Position numbers and translations under genes: made by a program
Part shown: positions 53,550-63,385 of the stretch, one piece after another
Layout of the letters: each line of letters begins with the position of its first letter
Numbering within the stretch: position 1 is the first letter of the stretch
Assembly (NCBI RefSeq): GCF_014696225.1
Contig: NZ_JACJPV010000020.1
Coordinates: 1-64,000, forward strand
Source of the DNA: Anabaena sp. FACHB-1237
Lineage (GTDB): Bacteria; Cyanobacteriota; Cyanobacteriia; Cyanobacteriales; Nostocaceae
Reading direction: 5' to 3'
DNA length: 64,000 nucleotides
Notes under the pieces: generated by a model
Told to the model about the DNA's origin: nothing
What the model saw: the letters and a program-made list of their open reading frames with translations, nothing else
Databases searched by the model: none

Positions 53550-56500
53550 ATGAATCAAAATAATTTAAACTTCTTAAAAAATAATATAAGTGCAATTTCT
53601 ATTCCTGGTTATCAAGCTACTGAAATTATTTATGTCAGTAGTAAAACCACCGTTTATCGTGGTTATCATCAACAAACAAAAACTCCCGTAATTATCAAAA
53701 TTTTAAATGATCAATATCCCAGGTTACGCAATTTAATTGCCGTTAAAAATCAATTTGCAATTATGCAAAAAATCCAACATCCTGGGATTATTAAATGTTA
53801 TGACTTAGTGGAATATAGTAATAGTTATGCTTTGATTTTAGAAGATTGTCACAGTATATCATTAAGTGAATATGTGAAAACTTATCCATTAGATATCAAC
53901 TTATTTTTTAAAATAGGGATTGATATTGTGAGAATTTTAGAAGTTTTACATCAAAATAAGATAATTCACAAAGATATTAAACCTAAAAATATTATCATTA
54001 ATCCAGAGAATCAGCAAATCAAAATCATAGATTTTAGTATTTCCTCATTATTACCTAAAGAAAATACAAATGTGAAAATCATTAACGGTTTAGAAGGAAC
54101 ATTAAGTTATATGTCTCCAGAACAAACAGGAAGAATGAATAAAAGTATAGACTATCGTACAGATTTTTATTCCTTGGGAGTAACTTTTTATGAATTACTC
54201 ACAGGACAATTACCTTTTAATAGTAAAAATAGTTTAGAACTGGTATATTGTCATTTAGCAAAAGCAGCAATTAACCCTAAAGAACTTAATCCACAAATAC
54301 CTAAATGTTTAGCAGATATTATTATCAAATTAATGGAGAAAAATCCTGAAGACAGATATCAAACAGCAGCAGGAATTGGCTATGATTTAGAAAAATGTCA
54401 ACAAATGTTATTAGAAAAAGGGGAGATTACTAAATTTACATTAGCAGAAAAAGACATCAGCGATCGCTTTATCATTCCTGATAAAATTTATGGTAGACAA
54501 GAGGAAATTCATACCTTATTAAATGTTTTTGAATATATTCGAGATGGCCATAAACAACTCATATTAATTACAGGATTTTCTGGTATAGGCAAAACTACCA
54601 TAGTCAATCAAATTCATCAACCTATTATTAGGGAACAAGGTTATTTTATCTCAGGTAAATATGATCAATTTCAAAAAGATATTCCTTTTTCAGCATTATT
54701 GCAAGCCTTTCGCAGTTTAATGAGACAATTACTCACAGAAAGTAAAACACAACTAGAACAATGGAAAAACCAAATATTATCAGCATTAAGAGAACAAGCA
54801 CAAGTCATAATTGATGTTATTCCCGAACTAGAAAATATCATTGGTAAACAACCTCCCATACCAGAATTGACAGGAAATGCTTCCCAAAATCGTTTTAACT
54901 TACTATTTAGTAAATTCATTCAAGTATTAGCTAAAGCAGAACATCCTTTAGTAATATTCCTAGATGACTTACAATGGGTTGATCCTGCATCCTTAAAACT
55001 AATCAAATTATTAATCACAGACAATGAACCTAAATATCTACTATTAATAGGAGCATATCGAGATAACGAAGTCAACCCTACCCATCCCTTAACTATTGCG
55101 TTAGAAGATATTAAACAAACTGAAATTACTATTAATCAAATTACCCTAGAACCCTTAAAAGAATCTGACATTAAACAATTAATTAAAGATACCCTATTTT
55201 GTCCAGAAGCGGATATTCAACCATTAAGTGAACTTATAGTTAATACCACAAAAGGAAATCCATTTTTTATCAATCAATTATTGAAATCATTGCATGAAGA
55301 TGGGTTAATTACCTTTGATTTAAAACTAGGTTATTGGCGATGTGATATTAATGCAGCTAAAATATTATATCATCATGATGATATTATTAAATTTATCACC
55401 AGTCAATTAACAAAATTACCCCACAGCACACAAGAAATATTAAAAATAGCTGCTTGTATTGGCAACAGATTTGATTTAACTACCCTATCTATTGTTTGTC
55501 AAAAATCTCCATCAGAAATATCAGAGGAATTATGGACAGCTTTACAAGAACAATTTATTCTCCCAGAGAATGAAACTTATAAATTCTTCACAGATAACAG
55601 AGATAATATAGATCAATATTCACAACAAATACAAACAATATTAGTAGAATACAAATTTTTACATGACAGAGTACAACAAACAGCTTATTCTTTAATTCCA
55701 GAAAACGAGAAATTAGCAACACACTTAAAAATAGGTCAACTTTTATTAAAAAACAGTCAATATCAAGCACAACAGGAAAATATATTGGCCATAGTTAATC
55801 AATTAAATATTGGTAGAAATTTAATTAATAGTCAAGCAGAAAAATATGAATTAGCAAAATTAAATTTAATTGCAGGTTCTAAAGCTAAATCTTCCACAGC
55901 TTATGATGCTGCTATCAAATATTTACAAGTAGGTTTAGAACTACTACCTCCAGATAGCTGGAACAATGAATATGAACTAACACTAAATCTCTATATTCAA
56001 GCTACAGAAACAGAATATTTAAACATCAACTTTACCCAGGCAGAAAATTATATTAAAATAGTCAAAGAAAATACTAAACAACTGATTGATACTATCGAAG
56101 TTGAAGAAATTAAAATTGCCATCTATATAGCACAAATGCAAATAAAATTAGGAATTGATACAGGATTAAACTTAATTAGATTACTAGGATTTAACTTAGA
56201 AAAAGCACCTCCTCCTCACTTAAATGTAGATGAATTAATCAATTTACCAGACATGAATGGGGCTGACAAAATTGCCACAATGCGAATATTAACCAACTTA
56301 ACTGCTGCTAGTTATTTTGTAGATGCTTCCTTATTTCCTCAGATTATATTTACCATGATTCACCTATCCAATCAATATGGTAATTGTTCATTTTCCGCCC
56401 ATGGATATATTAATTATGGCGTGATCCTTTGCGGTTTTTTATCAGATATTGATACTGGATATCGTTTGGGAGAAATAGCATTAAGTTTATTAGAAAAATT

Positions 56501-58970
56501 CGATGCTAAAACTATTAAATGTCGAGTTTTATTAATGTGGAATGCTAATATTGCATTTTGGAAAAAACCATTAAGAGAGAACATACCCAGTTTACGAGCA
56601 GGTTTACAATCAGGAATAGAAACTGGAGATTTAGAATATTTTTCCTATTCTTCAGCTATTTATATTATTAGTTTAATTCTCAGTGGTGAAAATTTAGAAT
56701 ATGTATCCTCTCAAGCAGATATTTATGTGAAAACTGTAGATAAATTTCAACAAGGAGGTACAATTATCCTGTTGAATATATGGCAACAATTAGTATGGAA
56801 TTTTTCCCAAATTGACGAAGATAATCTTAATAAACACGAATTTTCTGGGAAATTTTTCCAGGAAGCGCAAACATTACCAATTCTATTAACTAGTAAAAGT
56901 TCCACTGTATTATTTTCTTTGTTTTTAGCCAAAACCATCTTTTACTATTTCTTTGGATATCCTGAATTAGCAATAAATAGTTCTGTTGCTGGTAGTGAAT
57001 ATTTAAAATTTGTTGTGGGACAAGTTACCATTAGTCATTATAATTTTTATTATTCTTTATCTTTATTAGCAGCATATCCCCATCAAAGTAATACCCTACA
57101 ACAAGAATATTTAGAAATAGTCAGTAATAATCAAAAACAACTGTTAAATTGGGCTAAATATGCACCTAGTAATTATCAACATAAATATAATTTAGTTGCA
57201 GCAGAACAAGCTAGAGTATTAGGCAATTATTGGCAAGCAATGGAACTTTATGATCAAGCCATTATAGGAGCTAAAAAACATAAATATCTCCAAGAGGAAG
57301 CACTAGCAAATGAATTAGCAGCTAAATTTTATTTAAGTCATCATAAAGAAAAAATTGCTAAAACTTATTTAATAGATGCTTATTATTGCTATGGTAATTG
57401 GAATGCAAAAGCCAGAATTTATCAATTAGAAAATACCTATCCTGAGTTATTAGCAAATTTCATATCTCCAGCAAAAACTGATGTTAATAAAAATCAAATT
57501 AGTATATTAGTCAGTGATTCTAGAATGACAAGCGCATCAGCATTATTAGATTTAGAAACAGTGACTAAAGCATCCTTAGCTATTTCTTCAGAAATTAAAA
57601 TAGATAAATTATTAGCTACTCTGATGCAGGTAATTTTAGAAAATGTAGCAGCAAATAAATCAGCATTAATTTTGCGAAGAGATGATAATTTCTTAGTTGT
57701 AGCTTTAGTTGTAGCTAATTGTAATACTGCACTGGAATGTTATCTAGAACCTCAAGTTATAGATAATAATGATATTGTACCATTAACTATAATTAATTAT
57801 GTCAACCATACCGAAGAATATTTATTAATTCATGATGCAACTATAGATAAAGAATTTTCCCATGATACCTATATTATCAAATATAAACCTAAATCTATAT
57901 TATGTACACCAATTTTAAATAAAGGTGAATTAATTGGTATTATTTATTTAGAGAATAACTTGACTATTGGTGCATTTACACAAGAAAGATTAAAAATCTT
58001 AAACTTAATTGCTTCTCAAGCAGCTATTTCCTTAGAAAATGCCCAACTATATAGTCAATTAGAAGAGAAAGTTAAAATTAGAACTCAAGAATTAAATGAA
58101 AAAAATCTGGAATTAGAACAAACATTAACACAGTTGAAAAATACACAATCTCAATTAATTCAAACGGAAAAAATGTCTAGTTTAGGACAAATGGTAGCAG
58201 GAGTTGCCCATGAAATCAATAATCCTATAAACTTCATTTATGCTAATGTAGAACACGCGAGAGACTATATTGAATGTTTAATAGAATTCTTAGAAATATA
58301 CAACCAAGAATATCCTCAACCCACAGCCAGAATTGCAACCTATCAAGAAGAAAATCATATCAACTTTTTGTTAGAAGATTTACCAAAAATTCTTGACTCC
58401 ATGATGGTAGGTTCAGAAAGAATTCGCAATATTGTTTTAGGGTTACGTAATTTTTCCCGCTTGGATGAATCAGCAATAAAACCTGTGGATGTTCATGAAG
58501 GAATTGATAATACAATCATGTTATTAAGTCCTAGATTTCAGGAAAAATTAGGATATTCTCAAAATATAGTGATTAAAAATTATGGTAAAATTCCTTTAGT
58601 TAAATGTTATGCTTCTCAATTAAATCAGGTATTTATGAATATTATTAGTAATGGAATTGACGCTTTAAAAGAGCGTCAAAATTTGCTATCTAATAAAGAT
58701 AGTAATTTTCATATTATTATTACTACTCAAGTTGTTAATAATTATGTACAAATTTCTATTAAAGATAATGGTATAGGTATTAAACCAGAAATAAAAAATC
58801 GTATTTTTGATCCTTTTTTCACTACTAAACCAGTGGGGGAAGGTACAGGTTTAGGTTTATCTATTAGTTATCAAATTATCGTAGATAAACATAATGGTAG
58901 GTTAGATTGTATTTCCGAAGTTAATAAGGGAACAGAGTTTATTATTGCAATTCCTCTTGATATTAAATAA
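53550..58970 (+). CDS. HstK-type hybrid: Ser/Thr kinase, AAA ATPase, GAF, histidine kinase
   Basis: 1806 aa. Order: Ser/Thr kinase domain (about 15-285; VIIKIL Lys near 50, HKDIKPKNIIINPE near 140, IKIIDFSISS where DFG is DFS, GTLSYMSPEQTGRMN), AAA_16-type ATPase (Walker A LITGFSGIGKTTIVNQ near 343, Walker B VIFLDDLQWVDPAS near 468), a large helical TPR-like region (about 700-1320), GAF domain (about 1340-1510), coiled coil, H-box SLGQMVAGVAHEINNPINFI (His near 1553) and HATPase (QVFMNIISNGIDALK; GEGTGLGLSI near the end). This is the HstK family of Anabaena. The protein is cytoplasmic; the stimulus and targets are unknown. It stands alone. Confidence 0.95.
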   Translation: MNQNNLNFLKNNISAISIPGYQATEIIYVSSKTTVYRGYHQQTKTPVIIKILNDQYPRLRNLIAVKNQFAIMQKIQHPGIIKCYDLVEYSNSYALILEDCHSISLSEYVKTYPLDINLFFKIGIDIVRILEVLHQNKIIHKDIKPKNIIINPENQQIKIIDFSISSLLPKENTNVKIINGLEGTLSYMSPEQTGRMNKSIDYRTDFYSLGVTFYELLTGQLPFNSKNSLELVYCHLAKAAINPKELNPQIPKCLADIIIKLMEKNPEDRYQTAAGIGYDLEKCQQMLLEKGEITKFTLAEKDISDRFIIPDKIYGRQEEIHTLLNVFEYIRDGHKQLILITGFSGIGKTTIVNQIHQPIIREQGYFISGKYDQFQKDIPFSALLQAFRSLMRQLLTESKTQLEQWKNQILSALREQAQVIIDVIPELENIIGKQPPIPELTGNASQNRFNLLFSKFIQVLAKAEHPLVIFLDDLQWVDPASLKLIKLLITDNEPKYLLLIGAYRDNEVNPTHPLTIALEDIKQTEITINQITLEPLKESDIKQLIKDTLFCPEADIQPLSELIVNTTKGNPFFINQLLKSLHEDGLITFDLKLGYWRCDINAAKILYHHDDIIKFITSQLTKLPHSTQEILKIAACIGNRFDLTTLSIVCQKSPSEISEELWTALQEQFILPENETYKFFTDNRDNIDQYSQQIQTILVEYKFLHDRVQQTAYSLIPENEKLATHLKIGQLLLKNSQYQAQQENILAIVNQLNIGRNLINSQAEKYELAKLNLIAGSKAKSSTAYDAAIKYLQVGLELLPPDSWNNEYELTLNLYIQATETEYLNINFTQAENYIKIVKENTKQLIDTIEVEEIKIAIYIAQMQIKLGIDTGLNLIRLLGFNLEKAPPPHLNVDELINLPDMNGADKIATMRILTNLTAASYFVDASLFPQIIFTMIHLSNQYGNCSFSAHGYINYGVILCGFLSDIDTGYRLGEIALSLLEKFDAKTIKCRVLLMWNANIAFWKKPLRENIPSLRAGLQSGIETGDLEYFSYSSAIYIISLILSGENLEYVSSQADIYVKTVDKFQQGGTIILLNIWQQLVWNFSQIDEDNLNKHEFSGKFFQEAQTLPILLTSKSSTVLFSLFLAKTIFYYFFGYPELAINSSVAGSEYLKFVVGQVTISHYNFYYSLSLLAAYPHQSNTLQQEYLEIVSNNQKQLLNWAKYAPSNYQHKYNLVAAEQARVLGNYWQAMELYDQAIIGAKKHKYLQEEALANELAAKFYLSHHKEKIAKTYLIDAYYCYGNWNAKARIYQLENTYPELLANFISPAKTDVNKNQISILVSDSRMTSASALLDLETVTKASLAISSEIKIDKLLATLMQVILENVAANKSALILRRDDNFLVVALVVANCNTALECYLEPQVIDNNDIVPLTIINYVNHTEEYLLIHDATIDKEFSHDTYIIKYKPKSILCTPILNKGELIGIIYLENNLTIGAFTQERLKILNLIASQAAISLENAQLYSQLEEKVKIRTQELNEKNLELEQTLTQLKNTQSQLIQTEKMSSLGQMVAGVAHEINNPINFIYANVEHARDYIECLIEFLEIYNQEYPQPTARIATYQEENHINFLLEDLPKILDSMMVGSERIRNIVLGLRNFSRLDESAIKPVDVHEGIDNTIMLLSPRFQEKLGYSQNIVIKNYGKIPLVKCYASQLNQVFMNIISNGIDALKERQNLLSNKDSNFHIIITTQVVNNYVQISIKDNGIGIKPEIKNRIFDPFFTTKPVGEGTGLGLSISYQIIVDKHNGRLDCISEVNKGTEFIIAIPLDIK

Positions 58971-58979
58971 TTGTGATGA

Positions 58980-59204
58980 TTAAGTACAATTTAACAACCC
59001 TTCTTTAAATTCTGCTGCTGTTTTAAAATGAATTTCTGGCTTTTCAATTAATCCTAAATCTATCACCTTTGCTAACCTTATCAGTATATTACCATCCCGT
59101 TGTAAAATGGGTACAGGATCATTTTGCAAAACATCCAACCAAGGATCATAGGATTTACAGGATGTTATTAGATAATTTTTTGTAGGATTTGATGATTCTG
59201 ACAA
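58980..59204 (-). CDS. Small hypothetical protein, 74 aa
   Basis: Unrecognised. Contains SYDPWLDVLQNDPVPILQRD and IRLAKVIDLGLIEKPEIHF; Asp-rich with mixed helix. It is convergent with the hybrid kinase and ends next to a transposase remnant, so it may be a fragment of a longer gene. Confidence 0.4.
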   Translation of the reverse strand: MSESSNPTKNYLITSCKSYDPWLDVLQNDPVPILQRDGNILIRLAKVIDLGLIEKPEIHFKTAAEFKEGLLNCT

Positions 59205-59208
59205 TATT

Positions 59209-59312
59209 AACGGTGCATTTCTGTAGGTGGTGCGCCATTAGAAATATTAAAGGAGTATCTTAAAAATCAAGAAAAGCCTTCAAGGACGGGGCTTGTATCG
59301 CAGATTTTTGGT
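59209..59312 (+). pseudogene. IS200/IS605 transposase C-terminus and element end
   Basis: In the frame from 59211, SVGGAPLEILKEYLKNQEKP is the typical C-terminus of Y1 (IS200/IS605-like) transposases. Immediately after it CAAGGACGGGGCTTGTATCG matches half of the 11307-11347 palindrome, and CAGATTTTTGGTTAC matches the sequence flanking that palindrome. A dead element end. Confidence 0.65.
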
Positions 59313-59489
59313 TACACTGCATAAAGTAAATAAACAAACCCCTGATATCTGACGCATCCTATTAATGTGCCTGTTGCGTAAGTTATATTTATGGTTGTGT
59401 AGAGGCGATCGCTTGCTTGAGTAAGGTTAACTAAAGTTGATAAATATTAAAGTATATAGGATGCGATCGCTGTATTAATCAATGTCAAT

Positions 59490-60257
59490 TTACAAACTAT
59501 CAGGTTCAATACCTAATTCTCTCAGCTTTTGAGCTAGAATAGCTGCTTTGTTCTCTGCTTTATCAGCACGCTGACGTTCAGTTTCAGCTTTTTGATGTTC
59601 AATTTCAGCTTTTTGACGTTCAATTTCAGCTTTTTGACGTTCAATTTCAGCTTTTCTAATTTCTTCTAAATTAGCTTCTTCTGGTGTAGGTATCAATTTC
59701 CCTTCTAGGCTAAAATATCTTAACCTACCTTGAGACACTCCTAAATATAACCCTAATTCCTGACTCCAATACCAACCATTTTCAGAAGGAGCAATACTTT
59801 CATATTCATGACCAACTAATCGCCATCCTACCAATTCTAGGGTATTTGGAGAAAACCAAAAATACTCAGGTGTGCGGAGGTGATTTTGATACAATTCTTT
59901 CTTGAATCCCTTATCTACTTTAGCGGTAGAATCAGAAAGTAGCTCAATGATCATATTGGGATATTTACCGTCTTCTTCCCATGTTACCCAAGAAGCGCGA
60001 GGACGTTTTTGAGTGTCTGTGACGAGAAAAAAGTCTGGTCCTCTAAAATCCCGGTTTTTTAGCTGTTTTCGGCTATAGTAAATGGTAAGATTTGCACCAA
60101 TAAAGAAATCTTCTCTATCTCGCCATAACCATTCTAAACAGGTTACTAGCATTAATAATTGTGTATAATGTAAGGAGCTTTCCATCTCTGGTTCGTCGCT
60201 TAGTAGTTCTGTACAATCTGGCATTAATGCTTCTATTTCTTGTGCTGTTAAGGCCAT
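59490..60257 (-). CDS. Uma2 family endonuclease-like protein
   Basis: 255 aa, of the Uma2/DUF820 family with a PD-(D/E)XK nuclease fold, greatly expanded in cyanobacteria. Core motifs: GPDFFLVTDTQKRPRASWVT then WEEDGKYPNMIIELLSDST with the catalytic-type E/D, and LYQNHLRTPEYFWFSPNTL. The C-terminus is a coiled coil of seven-residue repeats (AEIERQK repeated about five times; 21-bp tandem DNA at about 59570-59655) ending RELGIEPDSL. Biological role unknown. Confidence 0.92.
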   Translation of the reverse strand: MALTAQEIEALMPDCTELLSDEPEMESSLHYTQLLMLVTCLEWLWRDREDFFIGANLTIYYSRKQLKNRDFRGPDFFLVTDTQKRPRASWVTWEEDGKYPNMIIELLSDSTAKVDKGFKKELYQNHLRTPEYFWFSPNTLELVGWRLVGHEYESIAPSENGWYWSQELGLYLGVSQGRLRYFSLEGKLIPTPEEANLEEIRKAEIERQKAEIERQKAEIEHQKAETERQRADKAENKAAILAQKLRELGIEPDSL

Positions 60258-60288
60258 AGATTTTATTTGGATAAGTTACTGTGTTTTA

Positions 60289-60459
60289 TTATAAACTATC
60301 GGAATCTACACTAAGCGATAGCCAAGTGATCTGAAGGAATGGCAAATATTGAGCTAACTTATTAGCCCGTTGGTATTCACTTTCAACCTGGTGGCATTCA
60401 ATTTCAGCTTTTTGTGCAAAAGTTAGCAGGCAACTATCAGCATTATAGTAGGGAATACG
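60289..60459 (-). pseudogene. C-terminal remnant of a second Uma2 protein
   Basis: Minus strand reads RIPYYNADSCLLTFAQKAEI, then ECHQVESEYQRANKLAQYL and ends DSDSL, matching the coiled coil and 'xPDSL' end of Uma2 proteins such as the intact neighbour. The 5' side is cut at a GGTGCGTC-type palindrome at 60460-60560. Confidence 0.6.
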
Positions 60460-60560
60460 CAAAATGTGTTTATAAATGTGTTTATTTACATAATTTATGC
60501 TATCTGACGCGCCCTACAAGAGATTTTTTGCTGTGATACTTCCGTAGGTTATATCTGAAA
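60460..60560 (+). repeat. Diverged family A element end
   Basis: Contains ATCTGACGCGCCCTACAAGA and GTGATACTTCCGTAGGTTATA, corresponding to the right half of family A (TCTGACGCACCCTAC ... ACTTGCGTAAGTCCT). A similar right-half remnant is at about 59345-59390. Confidence 0.6.
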
Positions 60561-60632
60561 TCAAAGATATGAATAAATAAAAGTGCCAGATTCCGGTAAA
60601 CTATGTTTTGGATGATTGGAATGTAAAGAAAT

Positions 60633-60821
60633 ATGCAAGTTGGACAAAACGTTAAATTAGTTCGTCTGCGCGATCGCGTATCCTCTGGTATAGCTGGAAA
60701 ATTAGGAAAAATCGGCGTGATCACTGGCTATAAAGTCCTTGATGGTGGTGTTGGTGTGATTGTCAAATTTGACGATAACACTTCTACCTGGTTTTTTGAA
60801 GACGAAGTTAAGGCTGTATAG
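60633..60821 (+). CDS. petP: Small SH3-like protein, DUF2862 / PetP-like
   Basis: 62 aa. MQVGQNVKLVRLRDRVSSGI then GKLGKIGVITGYKV and the end FDDNTSTWFFEDEVKAV match the small cyanobacterial DUF2862 family. To my knowledge this family includes PetP, the small regulatory subunit bound to the cytochrome b6f complex; the assignment is by sequence resemblance only. A HIP1 site lies in the coding region. Short gap to the next gene (about 70 bases), same strand. Confidence 0.75.
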   Translation: MQVGQNVKLVRLRDRVSSGIAGKLGKIGVITGYKVLDGGVGVIVKFDDNTSTWFFEDEVKAV

Positions 60822-60889
60822 GTAAGTTAGTAGTTTGAGTTAAATGCTAAGTTGGTATTGACAATAGATGGTAATGGGAAATTCAAACG

Positions 60890-61984
60890 ATGGCCTTGAT
60901 ACTGACATTTTTAGGTAAAAACGGCATTGCTCGCAGTAAAATAGCGATCGCTGCTGCTAAGTTATTGGCAACCCAAGGCAAGAAGGTACTTTTAGCAGGT
61001 CTTTGTGAACCTACTTTGCCCATTTTACTACAAACTACTCTCTGTGCTGATCCCCAGGAAATCTCTCCTAATTTACAAGCAGTACAGTTTCAAGTCTCTG
61101 TACTTCTAGAACGCCACTGGGAAGAGGTTAAAAAGTTAGAAGCGCAGTATCTCCGTACTCCAATAATTAGAGAAGTTTACGGACAGGAGTTGGTTGTGTT
61201 AACAGGGATGGATAACGCCCTTGCTCTCAATGCTATCCGTGAATATGATGCCAGTGATAAATACGATGTAATTATCTACGATGGTACGGGAGATACTGCC
61301 GCTTTAAGAATGTTAGGAATGCCTGAGTCGTTAACCTGGTATATTCGCAGATTTAGACAATTACTAGTTAATTCTGATTTAGGCAAAAATATCAGCGAAT
61401 CGCCTTTTATCCAACCACTAATTAGCAGTCTTTTCAATGTTAATTTGACAGCAGATAATTTTTCTTTACCTACTAACCAAGCTAATGACTTTCTGGAAAA
61501 AGGTACAGATGCTTTAGCTAATCCTAGTCGAGTGGCAGGGTTTTTAGTAACTACTTCAGAAACTATTGATATTGCTAACTCCCGCTATTTATGGGGAGCG
61601 TCTCAACAAGTCGGATTAACTATTGGTGGGGTAATTGTAGTTAATGGAGAAAATACTGAGATAGCTTCAGAATTTACACCTTTACCCATGAGTATTGTAC
61701 CTGATGTAAATACGGAATGGCAAGCTCTGATGGATGCCTTACCTAATTTTGCCCAACAAGCAATAGCCGCACCTAAACCCATAGAGATAGATGTGCATAA
61801 TCGCCAGGTAAGACTGTTTTTGCCAGGTTTTGACAAAAAACAGGTAAAACTCACCCAAGTCGGTCCAGAAGTCACTGTAGAGGCTGGAGATATGAGACGT
61901 AATATCTTTCTACCGCCGGCTTTAAGTGGTAAACCTGTGACTGGGGCAAAATTTCAAAACAGTTATTTGATAATTTCTTTTTAG
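60890..61984 (+). CDS. ArsA/Get3-like ATPase with degenerate P-loop
   Basis: 364 aa, resembling cyanobacterial ArsA/TRC40-type proteins. The N-terminal ALILTFLGKNGIARSKIAIA occupies the position of the deviant Walker A motif (KGGVGKTT), but the Lys/Gly pattern is not kept. Next come VVLTGMDNALALNAIREYD and DVIIYDGTGDTAALRML (switch-like). The C-terminal about 60 residues (PIEIDVHNRQVRLFLPGFDK and KQVKLTQVGPEVTVEAGDMR) form an Hsp20-like beta domain known from plant/cyanobacterial Get3 relatives. It may be an ATPase with lost or altered nucleotide binding. Confidence 0.8.
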   Translation: MALILTFLGKNGIARSKIAIAAAKLLATQGKKVLLAGLCEPTLPILLQTTLCADPQEISPNLQAVQFQVSVLLERHWEEVKKLEAQYLRTPIIREVYGQELVVLTGMDNALALNAIREYDASDKYDVIIYDGTGDTAALRMLGMPESLTWYIRRFRQLLVNSDLGKNISESPFIQPLISSLFNVNLTADNFSLPTNQANDFLEKGTDALANPSRVAGFLVTTSETIDIANSRYLWGASQQVGLTIGGVIVVNGENTEIASEFTPLPMSIVPDVNTEWQALMDALPNFAQQAIAAPKPIEIDVHNRQVRLFLPGFDKKQVKLTQVGPEVTVEAGDMRRNIFLPPALSGKPVTGAKFQNSYLIISF

Positions 61985-62075
61985 CAAGACTTACGGAAAA
62001 GGGAACGAAAGTAGGGGTAATTGATGAATTACCCCTACACAAGAATCAGGGTTTCAACTACATCTGGCGTAAGTG
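61985..62075 (+). repeat. Palindromic element with ACTTACG/CGTAAGT ends
   Basis: AGACTTACGG at the left and GGCGTAAGTGTT at the right, around a perfect hairpin GTAGGGGTAA-TTGATGAA-TTACCCCTAC. It is probably a diverged member of the TAGGACTTACGCA group and may terminate the ATPase gene. Confidence 0.6.
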
Positions 62076-62166
62076 TTATTGAGAAAATAGGGAATAGGGA
62101 ATAGGGGATAAGGTGAAAATTTTATCAATTGTCAATTGTCAATTATCAATTACCAACCAATAAATT

Positions 62167-63171
62167 ATGAGTGATACTACACCCAATTTACCTGATATTA
62201 AAGCAGTAACAGATCAAGAAGATACTACTGCAAAAACTCGCCAATTGTTAGGAATGAAAGGGGCGAGTTATGGCGAAACTTCTATCTGGAAAATTCGCTT
62301 ACAATTAATGAAACCTATTACTTGGATACCTTTAATTTGGGGTGTGGTTTGTGGTGCCGCTTCTTCTGGCCATTATGTTTGGAGTTTAGAAAACTTTCTC
62401 AAAGCATTACTTTGTATGTTGCTTTCTGGTCCATTATTAACTGGTTATACCCAAACTTTAAATGATTATTATGACAGAGAAATAGACGCTATTAATGAAC
62501 CTTATCGCCCTATTCCTTCTGGTGCTATTTCTGAAAAACAAGTAATTAGTCAAATCATTGTTTTACTATTATTAGGATATGGTGTAGCTTATACTTTAGA
62601 TGCATGGGCAGGTCATAGTTTTCCTAATGTGTTAATGTTGTCTGTTCTTGGGACATTTATTGCCTACATATATTCTGCACCACCATTAAAATTAAAACAA
62701 AATGGTTGGTTAGGAAATTATGCTTTAGGTGCTAGTTATATTGCTTTACCTTGGTGGGCTGGCCATGCTTTATTTGGAGAGTTAAATTGGAAAATTGTGG
62801 TGTTAACTCTGTTTTATAGTTTGGCTGGTTTGGGTATTGCTATTGTTAATGATTTCAAAAGTGTGGAAGGCGATCGCCAACTTGGTTTACAATCATTACC
62901 TGTGATGTTTGGTGTACAAAAAGCGGCTTTAATTTGTGTGGTGATGATTGATGTATTTCAAGGTTTAGTAGCAGGTTATTTGGTGAGTATTCATCAAAAT
63001 TTATATGCTGCTATTTTAGTATTATTAATTATTCCCCAAATCACTTTTCAAGATATGTATTTCTTGCGAGATCCTATCGCTAATGATGTGAAATATCAAG
63101 CGAGCGCTCAACCTTTTCTAGTGTTAGGAATGTTGGTTACTGGCTTGGCTTTGGGACATAGTTTGATTTAA
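62167..63171 (+). CDS. chlG: Chlorophyll synthase ChlG
   Basis: 334-aa membrane prenyltransferase of the UbiA family that esterifies chlorophyllide with phytyl or geranylgeranyl diphosphate, the last step of chlorophyll a synthesis. The prenyl-diphosphate site is NDYYDREIDAINEPYRPIPS (about 99-118), and the second Asp-rich loop is NDFKSVEGDRQLGLQSLPV (about 226-244). About nine membrane segments. The N-terminus (MSDTTPNLPDI...ARQLLGMKGAS-like) agrees with other cyanobacteria. A HIP1 site is in the gene. Short repeats (TCAATTGTCAATTATCAAT) precede the start. Confidence 0.97.
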   Translation: MSDTTPNLPDIKAVTDQEDTTAKTRQLLGMKGASYGETSIWKIRLQLMKPITWIPLIWGVVCGAASSGHYVWSLENFLKALLCMLLSGPLLTGYTQTLNDYYDREIDAINEPYRPIPSGAISEKQVISQIIVLLLLGYGVAYTLDAWAGHSFPNVLMLSVLGTFIAYIYSAPPLKLKQNGWLGNYALGASYIALPWWAGHALFGELNWKIVVLTLFYSLAGLGIAIVNDFKSVEGDRQLGLQSLPVMFGVQKAALICVVMIDVFQGLVAGYLVSIHQNLYAAILVLLIIPQITFQDMYFLRDPIANDVKYQASAQPFLVLGMLVTGLALGHSLI

Positions 63172-63174
63172 TGC

Positions 63175-63290
63175 CGTTGCTGAATTGGGGTATGATATTT
63201 ATTTCGCGCATCAGCGAAGCGAAACACTTGCGTTAAACACAAAGTTTCAAATTTTGAATTTCTCAATTTCATACCTGAGTTCAGCAACGC
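63175..63290 (+). repeat. MITE-like element, family C, copy 2
   Basis: CGTTGCTGAATTGGGGTATGA to TCATACCTGAGTTCAGCAACG; ends are inverse. It starts 4 bases after the chlG stop. First copy at 23149-23264. Confidence 0.8.
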
Positions 63291-63385
63291 CGATTTAATT
63301 ATTGGAGGTTGGTTTTTCATAAACCAACCTGTTTAACACTATAATGAGAACGCAACATTTTACAACATTTTAAAATAACACCATC

